Source: Dyadobacter sp. CY261 (GTDB taxonomy: Bacteria; Bacteroidota; Bacteroidia; Cytophagales; Spirosomataceae). Taken from it: a stretch of 64,000 nt of DNA. Made by a program: the position numbers and the translations under genes. The DNA lies in contig NZ_JAKCPW010000003.1 of assembly GCF_021440085.1 (NCBI RefSeq), positions 553,751 through 617,750 on the forward strand. The letters are read 5' to 3'. Under the pieces are notes generated by a model. The model was not told the DNA's origin. It saw nothing but the letters and a program-made list of their open reading frames with translations, and ran no database searches. Positions 44,026-52,036 of the stretch are shown here, piece by piece (the stretch's first letter is position 1; each line of letters starts with the position of its first letter).

Positions 44026-44327
44026 GCGTCAAGGATTCGTTGTCTTTCCATGGCCTTCTCGATGCTGATCAGCGCGCTTGACTCCCCAGTTTTTGCCAGC
44101 AGTATCAATGACTCGTTCATTTCACGCTGGAACCGGAGCCGACCGCGGTTAACCCGAATGAAAAATGGATGATGACGATCATCCATCCACCGGCGCACGT
44201 GAAATTCATCGACTTCGACCAGGATCGATATGTCTGAGAGGGAAAGCTGCGCGTATGCGCTTTGCTCCACTTCATCAAGTGCAGCTGCGCTTAAAACAGG
44301 CTCGGAAGGATAAAATTCGGCGTCCAT
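44022..44327 (-). CDS. Small phage protein with a helix-turn-helix-like segment
   Basis: The 101-residue protein has a central LSLSDISILVEVDEFHVRRWMDD segment, which looks like a helix-turn-helix, then a basic strand HHPFFIRVNRGRLRFQREMNESLI. It precedes the small terminase and overlaps it by four bases. It might act together with the packaging proteins or be a regulator. No family is claimed. Confidence 0.62.
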   Translation of the reverse strand: MDAEFYPSEPVLSAAALDEVEQSAYAQLSLSDISILVEVDEFHVRRWMDDRHHPFFIRVNRGRLRFQREMNESLILLAKTGESSALISIEKAMERQRILDA

Positions 44328-44416
44328 GGCTGGTTATTTATCTGCAAGGGTAGCAGGTTTCCAGCCGGATCGATGGGACAAAGGATATTGAAAGTTGCTG
44401 TAAGTAAAAAAGCAGT

Positions 44417-45181
44417 TTATAGCTCGGTTTCTATCTCCGCGAGCTTATCCCGCCACTTTTGAAGGACGTCTTCCAGTTTCTTTTTTTCGGCGGGCTCCTT
44501 CGCCAGGTTGATCTTCTTAATCGTCTTGCTGATGTAGGTTCGGATGTTCAGATACGGCTTTGGAAGTTTCAGCACGTCCGGAGCGACCACAATTTCTTCC
44601 GGAACGCGGCCATGCTCACGGAAGTAATTGATCTTGGCAAAAAGCATGTCGAGCTCGTCGGTCATATCCAGGATCCTGACGGCTATCTTTCTCCGATCTT
44701 CCCTGTACTCCGGATCCGGAAGTTCGCGAAGCTGCTGCTTTAAAATCACACGCTCGTCCATCAGAAGCCTGGTCTTACGCCTCATTTCCTGAATTTCCTG
44801 TGGCTCGTTTTCAGATTTCGCCGGAACTGCTTCCGGACGCAAGTTCGCGCCGGTGAGCTCATCGAGCTTTCCTTCCAGATCTTCCACCTTTCCGCGCAAA
44901 TCCGAAACCTCCCAGTCAAGATCCGAAACTTCATCCTTAACCCGGTCCAAATCCGGATGCGGCTCTGCTTTGGCCGGCTCTGGCTTAGGTTCCGGATCCG
45001 GAGCGATGACGCCTTCCATGAGCCCGGCCAGCATCTTCGCCCGGGTAAAGTCATTGGCACCGAAACAAAGCGTCCTGTAAGTGAGATTTTCCCCGTAGCG
45101 CTGTTTCCAAAGCCGGAGACCTTCGGTGTAGTCTTCGCTTTTCTGCCAGGCCATCGCTTGCAAACAATATTCTTTATCCAT
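44417..45181 (-). CDS. Coiled-coil phage protein of 254 residues
   Basis: The ATG at 45181 (AGCTATG context) gives a product starting MDKEYCLQAMAWQKSEDYTEGLRLWK. The middle has an acidic Pro/Glu-rich linker (APDPEPKPEPAKAEPHPD), a long heptad region (about 90-125, EVSDLDWEVSDLRGKVEDLEGKL) and a charged helical C-terminus. A longer frame from 45241 needs a GTG and adds 20 odd residues. The coiled coil suggests an oligomeric head protein. Function is unknown. Confidence 0.62.
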   Translation of the reverse strand: MDKEYCLQAMAWQKSEDYTEGLRLWKQRYGENLTYRTLCFGANDFTRAKMLAGLMEGVIAPDPEPKPEPAKAEPHPDLDRVKDEVSDLDWEVSDLRGKVEDLEGKLDELTGANLRPEAVPAKSENEPQEIQEMRRKTRLLMDERVILKQQLRELPDPEYREDRRKIAVRILDMTDELDMLFAKINYFREHGRVPEEIVVAPDVLKLPKPYLNIRTYISKTIKKINLAKEPAEKKKLEDVLQKWRDKLAEIETEL

Positions 45182-45256
45182 AGCTGTAAACAAAACATCC
45201 GGACGCGATGCACGCCCGGATGAACACTTAATATTACCCACAAAAACTAACAGGAA

Positions 45257-45454
45257 CTACACTGGAATGATATGCGGATATTCCGCCTCGATCAGCTGCT
45301 TTGACTGCTGGTCAGTCAAATTCGCTAGATCGATCATCTCCCCGTTGAAGTGGACAGGCATATATGGTTTCATTTCCAGGCCGACAATCTCGTAAGTCCG
45401 CTCCTGCTGTGATGCCTGCCCTACTTCTGGGGTGATTTTTTTCTTGGTTGACAT
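45257..45454 (-). CDS. Small phage protein of 65 residues
   Basis: The product starts MSTKKKITPEVGQASQQERTYEIVGLEMKPYMPVHFNGEMIDLAN. It begins on the last base of the previous stop codon (shared A at 45454). It is short, soluble and without motifs. Position in the head module suggests a minor virion or assembly protein. Confidence 0.58.
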   Translation of the reverse strand: MSTKKKITPEVGQASQQERTYEIVGLEMKPYMPVHFNGEMIDLANLTDQQSKQLIEAEYPHIIPV

Positions 45455-45996
45455 TACGCTGCCGGTGTTAAGGTTACCGCGCCGCTGTAAATAAGGCGCA
45501 GATTCTGCGTAGAATTTACAGTGAACTCGTACATGCCGCCTTCACCGTCATTGGTACCGGGAAGCTTTTGACCCTTAATGGTCGCATACTGGCTTTCGGT
45601 CCCGATTTGGTCATAGGAGCCATCTGCCATGTTCGCATCTTCTACCAGGAAGATCATGGGCAAAATACCATTGGCCATATTGAAGAGCACGCGCGCGGCC
45701 ACGTTATTGGACGGTACGCGGAAAACGAGAGCTGCGACTTTCACACCGCTATTCTCTCCACCTTCACTATATGTCAGACCTCCCGAATTTTTAACGATCT
45801 GGATGGTCTTCCATGCCTTGGTAGCTTTGAAAGTGTGGGCTTCGGTGATTTCCGATTTGGCCGCACCTTCGGCATTCGCTGCGGGCTTTTTGATCGATGC
45901 AAAGTCGGCAACCTGAGCGTAGCGAAGCAGTAGCTTCGTACCGCCCTGGTTGGATCCGCACTGATCACCCAAAAGAACGTCTAATACGTCACACAT
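45454..45996 (-). CDS. Phage structural protein of 180 residues
   Basis: The protein starts MCDVLDVLLGDQCGSNQGGTKLLLRYAQVADF and continues as a beta-rich domain (FKATKAWKTIQIVKNSGGLTYSEGGENSG, AALVFRVPSNNVAARVLF) with a final strand LIYSGAVTLTPAA. The layout recalls a tail-tube or head-decoration fold, but no residue pattern decides. It is three genes after the capsid in transcription order. A virion component is the best inference. Confidence 0.6.
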   Translation of the reverse strand: MCDVLDVLLGDQCGSNQGGTKLLLRYAQVADFASIKKPAANAEGAAKSEITEAHTFKATKAWKTIQIVKNSGGLTYSEGGENSGVKVAALVFRVPSNNVAARVLFNMANGILPMIFLVEDANMADGSYDQIGTESQYATIKGQKLPGTNDGEGGMYEFTVNSTQNLRLIYSGAVTLTPAA

Positions 45997-46042
45997 GGTT
46001 TTAAAAAAGTTAGAGCCGTATTGGCTGAGTGATCAAATTGAT

Positions 46043-46432
46043 TTACAGAGCAGCGAGGATCGAGCTTTTCTTCTCGACCAGCCTGGCAAGTAGCTCTTTA
46101 TTCTCGTTCAAATCTTCGGCTTTGTATTCCTGGTCTTTGAGCTTGAATGCGGGAACTACAACGCGGAATTTCTTCCCTTTGTAGGTGACAATGGTGTCCT
46201 GGCCAGATTCCGCTGTTGCCTGAGCGGTCAGAGCAGTTTGCAAACCGGAAATCAGCCCTTCGGCTTCGGTAACTTCCGCTGTTTTGGCAGTCAGCTGCTC
46301 TTTGGTCTCGACGATCGTCTTATCCTTTTCGACGAGCTGCTTTTTATAATCGTCAACTAATGCAGTGAGCCGGACGATCTCGACTTCTTTTTCGGCAAGC
46401 TGCTCTGCCGTTGGTTGTGCCGTTTGTGACAT
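46043..46432 (-). CDS. Coiled-coil phage protein downstream of the capsid gene
   Basis: From ATG 46432 the product of 129 residues starts MSQTAQPTAEQLAEKEVEIVRLTALVDDYKKQLVEKDKTIVE. This is a clear heptad coiled coil over about 60 residues, and a small C-terminal domain follows (TIVTYKGKKFRVVVPAFKLKDQEY). It may be a scaffold-like or head-decoration protein. A GTG start at 46474 would add 14 residues with no support. Confidence 0.62.
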   Translation of the reverse strand: MSQTAQPTAEQLAEKEVEIVRLTALVDDYKKQLVEKDKTIVETKEQLTAKTAEVTEAEGLISGLQTALTAQATAESGQDTIVTYKGKKFRVVVPAFKLKDQEYKAEDLNENKELLARLVEKKSSILAAL

Positions 46433-46497
46433 AATATCAACTGGAAATTGGCACTGTGCAGGCGTTTGCTGCACAGTGCCTGGATGATCAGAATTGA

Positions 46498-47475
46498 TTA
46501 GGCTGCGCCGTCATTAACCCAGACAAGCTCAGGGATGATAAAGCCGAAGCCCAACCACCAGTCAGTAAGCAGCTTTACCTGACGGTCCTGCTCCTGCACA
46601 TTGAAAATGCCCTTAGAGTTGTTGAAGCCCTTTTTGAGCATGATCGCATTTTCCTTCGGCGTGGTGAAGATCCGGTCGTTTGCAGATCCGTTAGCCTTGA
46701 AATTCATCGAAGGAAGACCAACCAGCGACAACTGCGTATCCAGGATTTTGATACTTCCGTCTGCATTGGTCTGGAAGTCCATGTCCTTACCATACTTGGC
46801 ACGATATCCACGCTTATAGCGTAACACCAATGGTTCAGGCACGTAGGTTGTCATTGGGATATTCTGGTACAGGATAGGTATACCCGCATGGTAATCCTCG
46901 AAGTACTCGACCAGCTCAACGTTGTCGGTTGGGATCGCACCCAGGACTATCGGTGTGATGCGCGAAGCGGTAATGTGATCACCGAGGATCTTCTGGATAC
47001 CGTTCATGGCGGTACCAGCTGCACCAGCTGTTCCAGGAGTCGGGGCCGCATAAACACCGCGACCGGCCTCGTTAAGTTCAATGTCTTTCTGGATCTGCGG
47101 GACAATCAACTTGTCCATCCAGTATTTGACAAACGGCCATTCGGCACGCTTAACACCTGTTGATGACAGGAAGCCAAGCCAGCTGGATTTGATATCGTCC
47201 GGATACTCCGAAAGATCAGCCTTCATGTTGTACTGACGGATTTCAACAGGTTTGAATTCCGCTGATCCTGTCGGCGTAAATGCCTTCTGGAAAGGCTGCA
47301 CAATGCGGGTGTGACGTGCTTCGGAAGCGCGCCAGATTGTATCATCGGTGATGATAGGAGTGAAAACCTGCTCGGTCACAAAACCCTGATACAGCTGCGT
47401 GTACAGGCTGTTCATGTTTTGGCCGTTATTCAGGTAGTAGGCACCGAACGCGGTTACAATTTCTGAAACGGTCAT
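46498..47475 (-). CDS. Major capsid protein
   Basis: The 325-residue protein shows HK97-like order: an N-terminal helical arm (SEIVTAFGAYYLNNGQNMNSLYTQLYQGFV), then ARHTRIVQPFQKAFTPTGSAEFKPVEI, a spine-helix-like segment YWMDKLIVPQIQKDIELNEAGRGVYAA and later beta-rich parts with VPEPLVLRYKRGYRAKYGKDMDFQTNADGSIKILD. It lies just downstream of the S49 protease gene, as expected for a processed or scaffolded capsid. Size fits. No direct fold test is possible from sequence alone. Confidence 0.8.
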   Translation of the reverse strand: MTVSEIVTAFGAYYLNNGQNMNSLYTQLYQGFVTEQVFTPIITDDTIWRASEARHTRIVQPFQKAFTPTGSAEFKPVEIRQYNMKADLSEYPDDIKSSWLGFLSSTGVKRAEWPFVKYWMDKLIVPQIQKDIELNEAGRGVYAAPTPGTAGAAGTAMNGIQKILGDHITASRITPIVLGAIPTDNVELVEYFEDYHAGIPILYQNIPMTTYVPEPLVLRYKRGYRAKYGKDMDFQTNADGSIKILDTQLSLVGLPSMNFKANGSANDRIFTTPKENAIMLKKGFNNSKGIFNVQEQDRQVKLLTDWWLGFGFIIPELVWVNDGAA

Positions 47476-47516
47476 TGGTTATCTAATTGAAGATGAAGTG
47501 TAATTTGTTATTGGTG

Positions 47517-48815
47517 TCAGAAGCCCATTGCAGCAGCCTCTTTTTCAGAAGGAAGCTCGTCGATGATTTGTTGAAGCGTTTTTGACTCTGTTCCTTCCGG
47601 AATTTTGTCGCCGTCCTTTTTCAGGGTTTGTGTACCCATCGCACCAGGTTGATCGCCATATTTGTCGACTGTCGCCTGCAATTCAGTGTTCTTGGTGGTC
47701 AACGTGGTCACACTCGTCTGAGCAGCGTCGCGTTCAGTTGTCAGGGTAGCAACCTGCCCCAATGCAGTATCGCGTTCGGTGGTAGCCTGAGCGAGCTGCG
47801 CGGTCAGAGATTCTACGGTAGGCTCGTTGCCTTCTGCTTCTGGTTGTTCGTCGATGCTTTTTAAAGCAGCCATAAACGCGGCCACAAGACCCGGTTTTTT
47901 GATTGTTGACATTGTTATAGTCGATTTTTTGGAAGTAGTTACCATGTCGGAGAGCACGGAAAACGAATCGCTGGCTGGCACCAGGTCGTCAATTAATCCA
48001 TTCTCGATTGATGCATCGGAAAAAAATAAGCGTCCCTTCAATGGATCGTCACCTTTCCCGGTCAGCTTTTTACCACGCCCGGCTTTGACGTCTGCCAGGA
48101 ATTGATTGTTATACGCAGTCAGCATTTTCTGAGCCAATTCAGTTTGCTTTCCCTTGGAATCAATGATTTGACGGAATTCCTCATTTTTTTCCGTTGATCG
48201 GTCTGCGTAAACCGAATACATTTTGAGGCCCATACTTTCGTAGTAGGCTTCCCAATCGGCAAATGATTGATAGGTTCCAATAGAACCAATTTGGTCTGTC
48301 GGCTGCGTGGCCACGATCCGGGTACTGCCTGAAAGCTGGTGATAGCCGGCACTTGCCAAAAATCCGTCGACAGTTGTCAAAACGGGCTTTGGAAAATCCC
48401 GAACTAATTCAAAAATCTCACGGCTACCGTTTACCTGGCCACCTGGCGTATCCGTAATGACTCTGACGCCACCTACACGATCGTCAGAAGCCATGCCAGA
48501 AAGTAAACTGCCGAAGATCTTCGAACCACTGTAATAGCCGTACTTGTAGATAGGTCCGATCAGGTTAATCACGCCCAGGGCTTGCCCCTTTCCGATTGTG
48601 TCACCTTTCGCGGCAGCAGCAAACACCCCGCCTTGATCAACAAGCAGGCTGCTTGTCATTTTAGGCCAGTGGCCTTCGAGGGCTTCGCCATTATCAGCAC
48701 GGACCAGCAGGTCGGCGTGTTGAAACATCCATTGAGGATCGATATGCCACTGCCCGGATAGGCAGCGGCATATCATTGTGATTAAGGCGTGAGAAGAAAG
48801 GTTTACGTCCGGCAT
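47517..48815 (-). CDS. S49-family prohead protease with coiled-coil scaffold tail
   Basis: From ATG 48815 the product has 432 residues. Residues about 60-250 are an SppA/S49-like peptidase with the conserved DTPGG motif and the nucleophile Ser156 in GFLASAGYHQL. The C-terminal third is an Ala/Thr/Glu-rich coiled coil (about 330-395, SLTAQLAQATTERDTALGQVATLTTERDAAQTS), typical of a scaffold fused to a prohead protease. A TTG start at 48842 is less likely. It precedes the capsid gene, so processing and scaffolding of the prohead are the expected roles. Confidence 0.84.
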   Translation of the reverse strand: MPDVNLSSHALITMICRCLSGQWHIDPQWMFQHADLLVRADNGEALEGHWPKMTSSLLVDQGGVFAAAAKGDTIGKGQALGVINLIGPIYKYGYYSGSKIFGSLLSGMASDDRVGGVRVITDTPGGQVNGSREIFELVRDFPKPVLTTVDGFLASAGYHQLSGSTRIVATQPTDQIGSIGTYQSFADWEAYYESMGLKMYSVYADRSTEKNEEFRQIIDSKGKQTELAQKMLTAYNNQFLADVKAGRGKKLTGKGDDPLKGRLFFSDASIENGLIDDLVPASDSFSVLSDMVTTSKKSTITMSTIKKPGLVAAFMAALKSIDEQPEAEGNEPTVESLTAQLAQATTERDTALGQVATLTTERDAAQTSVTTLTTKNTELQATVDKYGDQPGAMGTQTLKKDGDKIPEGTESKTLQQIIDELPSEKEAAAMGF

Positions 48816-48893
48816 TATCGCTTTGAATTTGCGTGGACACAAACATAGAAGGGGGTAAAAATTTCCGATGGGACACGGAAACAGGCGAAAGCT

Positions 48894-49226
48894 TTATGGT
48901 TGCCTAATCTGCTTTTCTTCCGCGATAGTGACAGTGCGTATCAGCTGACCGTTCTCAGCAAAATGATCATCAAACGTGATCGCAACTTCCTTTTCGAGTA
49001 ATTCAGGATTTTCTTTCCGGATTTTATCACGAAGATCCCGTGCCATAGAATCCATAAATACATCCGGATAGCTTTTACTCTTTGATAGGTCGTAGGATAC
49101 GTGAAATGAGTGGTCCAACATTTCAGCCTTAAATTTTGGTACCTGGCATAATATCTCAGACCAGTATTCGTAACGCTTCAAAGCTGGTTTCTCACTGCCA
49201 TTATCGGCGTCCTGAATGCTATTCAT
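48894..49226 (-). CDS. Hypothetical phage protein of 110 residues
   Basis: The product starts MNSIQDADNGSEKPALKRYEYWSEILCQVPKFKAEMLDHSFHVSY. It has an alternating pattern of charged helices and no membrane segment. It lies at the start of the late operon, just upstream of the protease gene. No family is recognised. It follows the preceding gene by ten bases. Confidence 0.55.
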   Translation of the reverse strand: MNSIQDADNGSEKPALKRYEYWSEILCQVPKFKAEMLDHSFHVSYDLSKSKSYPDVFMDSMARDLRDKIRKENPELLEKEVAITFDDHFAENGQLIRTVTIAEEKQIRQP

Positions 49227-49236
49227 GTTTTCAAGT

Positions 49237-49470
49237 CTATTTTACCAGGCATTCAAATTCCCATTGTGGGCCCAGAGATGTGAAGACTTTTTTAAACCTG
49301 ACCAGGTGATAGAAAAAATTCCCTACCGGACGCAAATTCATTGATTTGACGATATCGAAATCTCTGCTGGCTACCGGCACATCATGACTTGAAAACGGTA
49401 GCCAAATTGGCACATTGTGGATGCGCTCGCAGGCCTCTTTTATAATTTGCTCATCGGTCTTCCCTTTCAT
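49237..49470 (-). CDS. Hypothetical phage protein of 77 residues
   Basis: The product starts MKGKTDEQIIKEACERIHNVPIWLPFSSHDVPVASRDFDIV and ends with FYHLVRFKKVFTSLGPQWEFECLVK. It overlaps the previous gene by 20 bases in another frame, as compact phage genes often do. It is soluble with no motif. Function is unknown. Confidence 0.52.
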   Translation of the reverse strand: MKGKTDEQIIKEACERIHNVPIWLPFSSHDVPVASRDFDIVKSMNLRPVGNFFYHLVRFKKVFTSLGPQWEFECLVK

Positions 49471-49726
49471 TTTTCGCGGCTAAAAGTGCTGTAAGTGAAT
49501 TTGTATCAAAAGTGTCCTCAATGGCGACAAGCCGGCCAAATGCATCACGCTTTGCGTCGACATCGCCCTGGCTAAAAGTCTTGAAGCAATCCCACCTTAC
49601 CCAACAAGTATTTGAATCGCGATGAAGGAAACCCCAATGACCAGTTCTGTCGATCGCCGGCACGTAGTGAACCGTCAGGGTAATTCTTTCACTGAATTTC
49701 GGGTAGTAGGTCCAGGTCAACTTCAT
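49451..49726 (-). CDS. Hypothetical phage protein of 91 residues
   Basis: The product starts MKLTWTYYPKFSERITLTVHYVPAIDRTGHWGFLHRDSNTCW and has aromatic-rich beta-like strands. It overlaps the previous gene's stop by four bases (ATGA). It shows no membrane segment or known domain. Position is upstream of the protease in the late operon. Function is unknown. Confidence 0.55.
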   Translation of the reverse strand: MKLTWTYYPKFSERITLTVHYVPAIDRTGHWGFLHRDSNTCWVRWDCFKTFSQGDVDAKRDAFGRLVAIEDTFDTNSLTALLAAKNEREDR

Positions 49727-50169
49727 AAAGTCAGGATTGCAGGCTTTGCGATGAATGAGCCTGTAAAATTAAGCGTGTAGCCCTGCGCTCCAACAATTTT
49801 CGGAGGTTTAAACTGTGAGGTAGTGAGCGTCACCAGCTCATTCGGTGTACCTACTATCCGGATTTTCCCGTCATAATGCGTCACCCTGAGCGCAAACCGC
49901 ATTTGCTCCATTTGCTGTACCTGGTCTGCGATGGCCTGGCTATCATTTACAACCATACAACCGATCGAAACCCGGTTGATCGCACCATGTACGGTGCCTT
50001 CTGCCGGCTGATCATATTCGAGGGAGTCCTTAAAGACCGCGATCCCGTACCAGCGGTTAAGCGGGATCGGGCGGATACCTTCCCAATGGCTGATCTCATG
50101 CCTGGGCAAAAATTCCAGCGTGTAAACGCCGGTGGGGAGCTCACAAAGCTCTGATATGATATCGTCCAT
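49723..50169 (-). CDS. Hypothetical phage protein of 148 residues
   Basis: The product starts MDDIISELCELPTGVYTLEFLPRHEISHWEGIRPIPLNRWYGIAVF, with a beta-rich middle (VHGAINRVSIGCMVVNDSQAIADQVQQMEQM) and a C-terminal strand region (QGYTLNFTGSFIAKPAILTL). It begins two bases after the 191-residue gene and overlaps the next by four. No family is recognised. A minor virion or late regulatory protein is possible. Confidence 0.57.
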   Translation of the reverse strand: MDDIISELCELPTGVYTLEFLPRHEISHWEGIRPIPLNRWYGIAVFKDSLEYDQPAEGTVHGAINRVSIGCMVVNDSQAIADQVQQMEQMRFALRVTHYDGKIRIVGTPNELVTLTTSQFKPPKIVGAQGYTLNFTGSFIAKPAILTL

Positions 50170-50171
50170 CG

Positions 50172-50747
50172 CTAAATTTTGCCGAGTAGTTTTCCAGGGA
50201 AGAAATCAACGAATGCCGCCTGCGTGATATCTGACCGCTTTTTCCAGCGCATGTACGCTTTCCGGATCGTTTCGTCCATCAAGTATTTATCCCAAATACC
50301 GTAACGGTCGCGAAACTCATCGATGCTCGTCTGAATGTAATCAACTTCGCCTTTGAGCCTTCGAACCTCCATTTCAAAGAAGATCTCACCGTACATGAAT
50401 TTCATTATCATGTTATGAAATTCGATGACCCGGCGCTTCGGGAGCACGATTTGATACTGATATCGGACCGGAGCGTTGAAACACCAGCTTTCTGTGAGTT
50501 TGGCTTCCTTGAGGGAATCCAAATCCGCACTCGAATCCGAGTACGAACGCGTCCAACTCGTTTTCTTGACCATGGCATTAATGAGCCACATCCCCAGATA
50601 TTCACTTTGGTTGATCTGATAATGGTCCGGATACCACTTTTGCAGATAGTTTTTTACAGGCAGGCTCACCGGGATAGAATGCTTGATTCTCCGGCCAGCC
50701 CGAGCTTTCTCCACATACATACTATTCACTGAAAGAGGTCTAAACAT
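50172..50747 (-). CDS. Hypothetical phage protein of 191 residues
   Basis: From ATG 50747 the product starts MFRPLSVNSMYVEKARAGRRIKHSIPVSLPVKNYLQKWYPDHYQ and continues helical, with RVIEFHNMIMKFMYGEIFFEMEVRRLKGEVDYIQTSIDEFRDRYGI and a charged end. The longer frame to 50939 runs through the neighbouring 62-residue gene and is not used. It resembles a small DNA-binding or replication-associated protein in composition only. It is near the head of the late operon. Confidence 0.58.
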   Translation of the reverse strand: MFRPLSVNSMYVEKARAGRRIKHSIPVSLPVKNYLQKWYPDHYQINQSEYLGMWLINAMVKKTSWTRSYSDSSADLDSLKEAKLTESWCFNAPVRYQYQIVLPKRRVIEFHNMIMKFMYGEIFFEMEVRRLKGEVDYIQTSIDEFRDRYGIWDKYLMDETIRKAYMRWKKRSDITQAAFVDFFPGKLLGKI

Positions 50748-50772
50748 TTTGTCAAACCGAAAATAGTTTGAT

Positions 50773-50961
50773 CTACGTCTGAGGGGTTGGACAATCAGGC
50801 ACATAGGTTTCGTCAGCTGCTCGCCGGTCCTGGTACGGATCCGCAGGCAGTCGATTTTCGTCCAGTTCTCGCAGCCGCTGCTGATATTCCCACTGCTCAT
50901 ACGCCTCCCAACTTCCATGAAGCTGGATCTCATCTGCAATCTTCTGGATTATTGTCCCCAA
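50773..50961 (-). CDS. First late-operon protein, 62 residues (start uncertain)
   Basis: The frame reads GTIIQKIADEIQLHGSWEAYEQWEYQQRLRELDENRLPADPYQDRRAADETY. The first codon available is TTG at 50961. The frame stays open to 50985 without an ATG, so the start is uncertain. The product is acidic and helical. It lies 25 bases upstream of the next gene and begins the late operon at the border of the repeat-rich intergenic region. Confidence 0.48.
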   Translation of the reverse strand: MGTIIQKIADEIQLHGSWEAYEQWEYQQRLRELDENRLPADPYQDRRAADETYVPDCPTPQT

Positions 50962-51060
50962 ATGTGTCGCCGAATTGTACTTAGATTATACTAAAGTTAC
51001 TTAAAGAGGCCGATTTTTTAAAGGAAATCGGTAACTATTTTGACATGCTTCCGAATGCTG

Positions 51061-51086
51061 CCGGTCCTGAAACCGGTTTTTTTTTT
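51061..51086 (+). terminator. Hairpin with T10 run (plus strand)
   Basis: CCGGT (51061-51065) pairs with ACCGG (51072-51076) and is followed by ten T residues. It has terminator form on the plus strand, although no plus-strand gene lies just upstream. It may instead be part of the control region. Confidence 0.45.
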
Positions 51087-51246
51087 GTAACTTCTTATCC
51101 TTCACTTTATATCCTGTAAGTCACCACTTTAAACCGAAAAACCTTCGAAATAATTTCTTATTCAGGGATACAAATATTTGTATCCGGCTTCCAGAAGGGT
51201 CAAAACGGCAAAAAACACTTTTTACTTTTTGTAACTTCTTATCCTT
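51082..51246. repeat. Exact 21-base direct repeat
   Basis: TTTTTGTAACTTCTTATCC plus TT occurs at 51082-51102 and 51226-51246, 144 bases apart. An inverted partial copy (TTTTGTAACTT on the minus strand) is at 51320-51330. Iteron-like use is possible. Confidence 0.75.
51166..51185. repeat. Perfect 20-base palindrome
   Basis: GGATACAAAT followed by ATTTGTATCC is a perfect palindrome with no spacer, sitting between the two direct repeats. It is a good candidate binding site for a dimeric regulator or replication initiator. Confidence 0.75.
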
Positions 51247-51387
51247 GGGATAAGAAAATGATAAATATTTTTATCTCTCATTCTCAACACTTTAAACCAT
51301 AAAAAATAAGAAAGATAAAAAGTTACAAAATTTTACAAGGTTTTAGGAAGGGGGGGTTTGGGGGCAAACTCCGCCTCCCTTCCAAGG

Positions 51388-51418
51388 CACAAAAAACGGG
51401 CAACCTGGCGGGTTGCCC
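51388..51418 (-). terminator. Hairpin with T run on the minus strand
   Basis: GGGCAACC pairs with GGTTGCCC around about five bases (51398-51418). On the minus strand it is followed by six T residues (51394-51389). It would stop leftward transcription entering the junction. Confidence 0.5.
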
Positions 51419-51478
51419 TGGATAGCGGCCTTTGTATTTTTTTAAGAGTACGCCCGGCGATCATGATGGTACCTAATC

Positions 51479-51509
51479 TTGACAGTTGTTAAGAATTTTG
51501 ATACCATTG
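51479..51509 (+). promoter_or_regulatory. Predicted promoter of the plus-strand gene at 51539
   Basis: TTG (51479-51481), 20 bases, then TACCATTG (51502-51509), one mismatch from TAnnTTTG. Transcription would begin near 51515, which favours ATG 51539 over ATG 51521 as the start codon. Confidence 0.45.
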
Positions 51510-51538
51510 CAATCAATATAATGATATCTTCATCAACA

Positions 51539-51979
51539 ATGGGACAGCAACTAAAAAAGGGAGATGTGTTCTTCCTAGGAAAAGGCAACCGCGTAATGCA
51601 CAAGAATTACAGCACTATCGTCGGCCAGGTTTACGAGCGGAAGGCCATAGATTTTTCGGAGAAACGGGTATCGCTCTATACGTTAATCGCCGATATCTTG
51701 CTCAAAAAAGGCGTGGATCATGACTTCGACGTCGTCAAGCGCTTTGTTAACTATGTTGCAAAAGATCAACCTGCAACCACATCACTATTTCCGGAAGGGC
51801 ATTTCGTCGTTACTCACGTAGATTCGTCGGGAGAAACAAACCATGAAAACGTGTACTGTAAACGGCTTAATCCAGAGGCTGGCCAAGAGGCTGACGAAAT
51901 TGACTTTATGCAAAACAAGTGGGGTGTCGGCGACAACCCGTATAACGCTCTCATGCATTTGCCGCCGGACAAATACTAA
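51539..51979 (+). CDS. Hypothetical protein on the opposite strand, between early and late operons
   Basis: From ATG 51539 the product has 146 residues and begins MGQQLKKGDVFFLGKGNRVMHKN. It continues with YERKAIDFSEKRVSLYTLIADILLKKGVDHDFDVVKRFVNYVAKDQ and ends with YNALMHLPPDKY. It has no signal peptide or membrane helix. It has its own predicted promoter and a strong bidirectional terminator. Being opposite to both operons and separately controlled, it looks like an accessory gene expressed in the lysogen. No family is recognised. Confidence 0.66.
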   Translation: MGQQLKKGDVFFLGKGNRVMHKNYSTIVGQVYERKAIDFSEKRVSLYTLIADILLKKGVDHDFDVVKRFVNYVAKDQPATTSLFPEGHFVVTHVDSSGETNHENVYCKRLNPEAGQEADEIDFMQNKWGVGDNPYNALMHLPPDKY

Positions 51980-51990
51980 CAAAAGAAAAA

Positions 51991-52014
51991 CGGGAGGCAT
52001 GACCTCCCGTTTTT
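51991..52014. terminator. Bidirectional terminator
   Basis: CGGGAGG (51991-51997) pairs with CCTCCCG (52003-52009), with TTTTT after it on the plus strand and TTTTTCTTTT on the minus strand. It separates the plus-strand gene from the end of the early operon. Confidence 0.88.
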
Positions 52015-52036
52015 GCTAATTCACACACAAGTTGCA

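Larger units (their letters stand above)
50962..51538. other. Early/late junction without a gene: repeats, palindrome and hairpins
   Basis: This 577-base AT-rich stretch has no convincing gene. It holds a 21-base direct repeat (51082-51102 and 51226-51246), a perfect 20-base palindrome (51166-51185), two CACTTTAAACC copies (near 51125 and 51288), an inverted GTAACTT copy at 51320-51330, and hairpins at 51061-51086, 51346-51383 and 51395-51418. It separates the early and late transcription units and could contain the late promoter or a replication origin. Confidence 0.6.
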
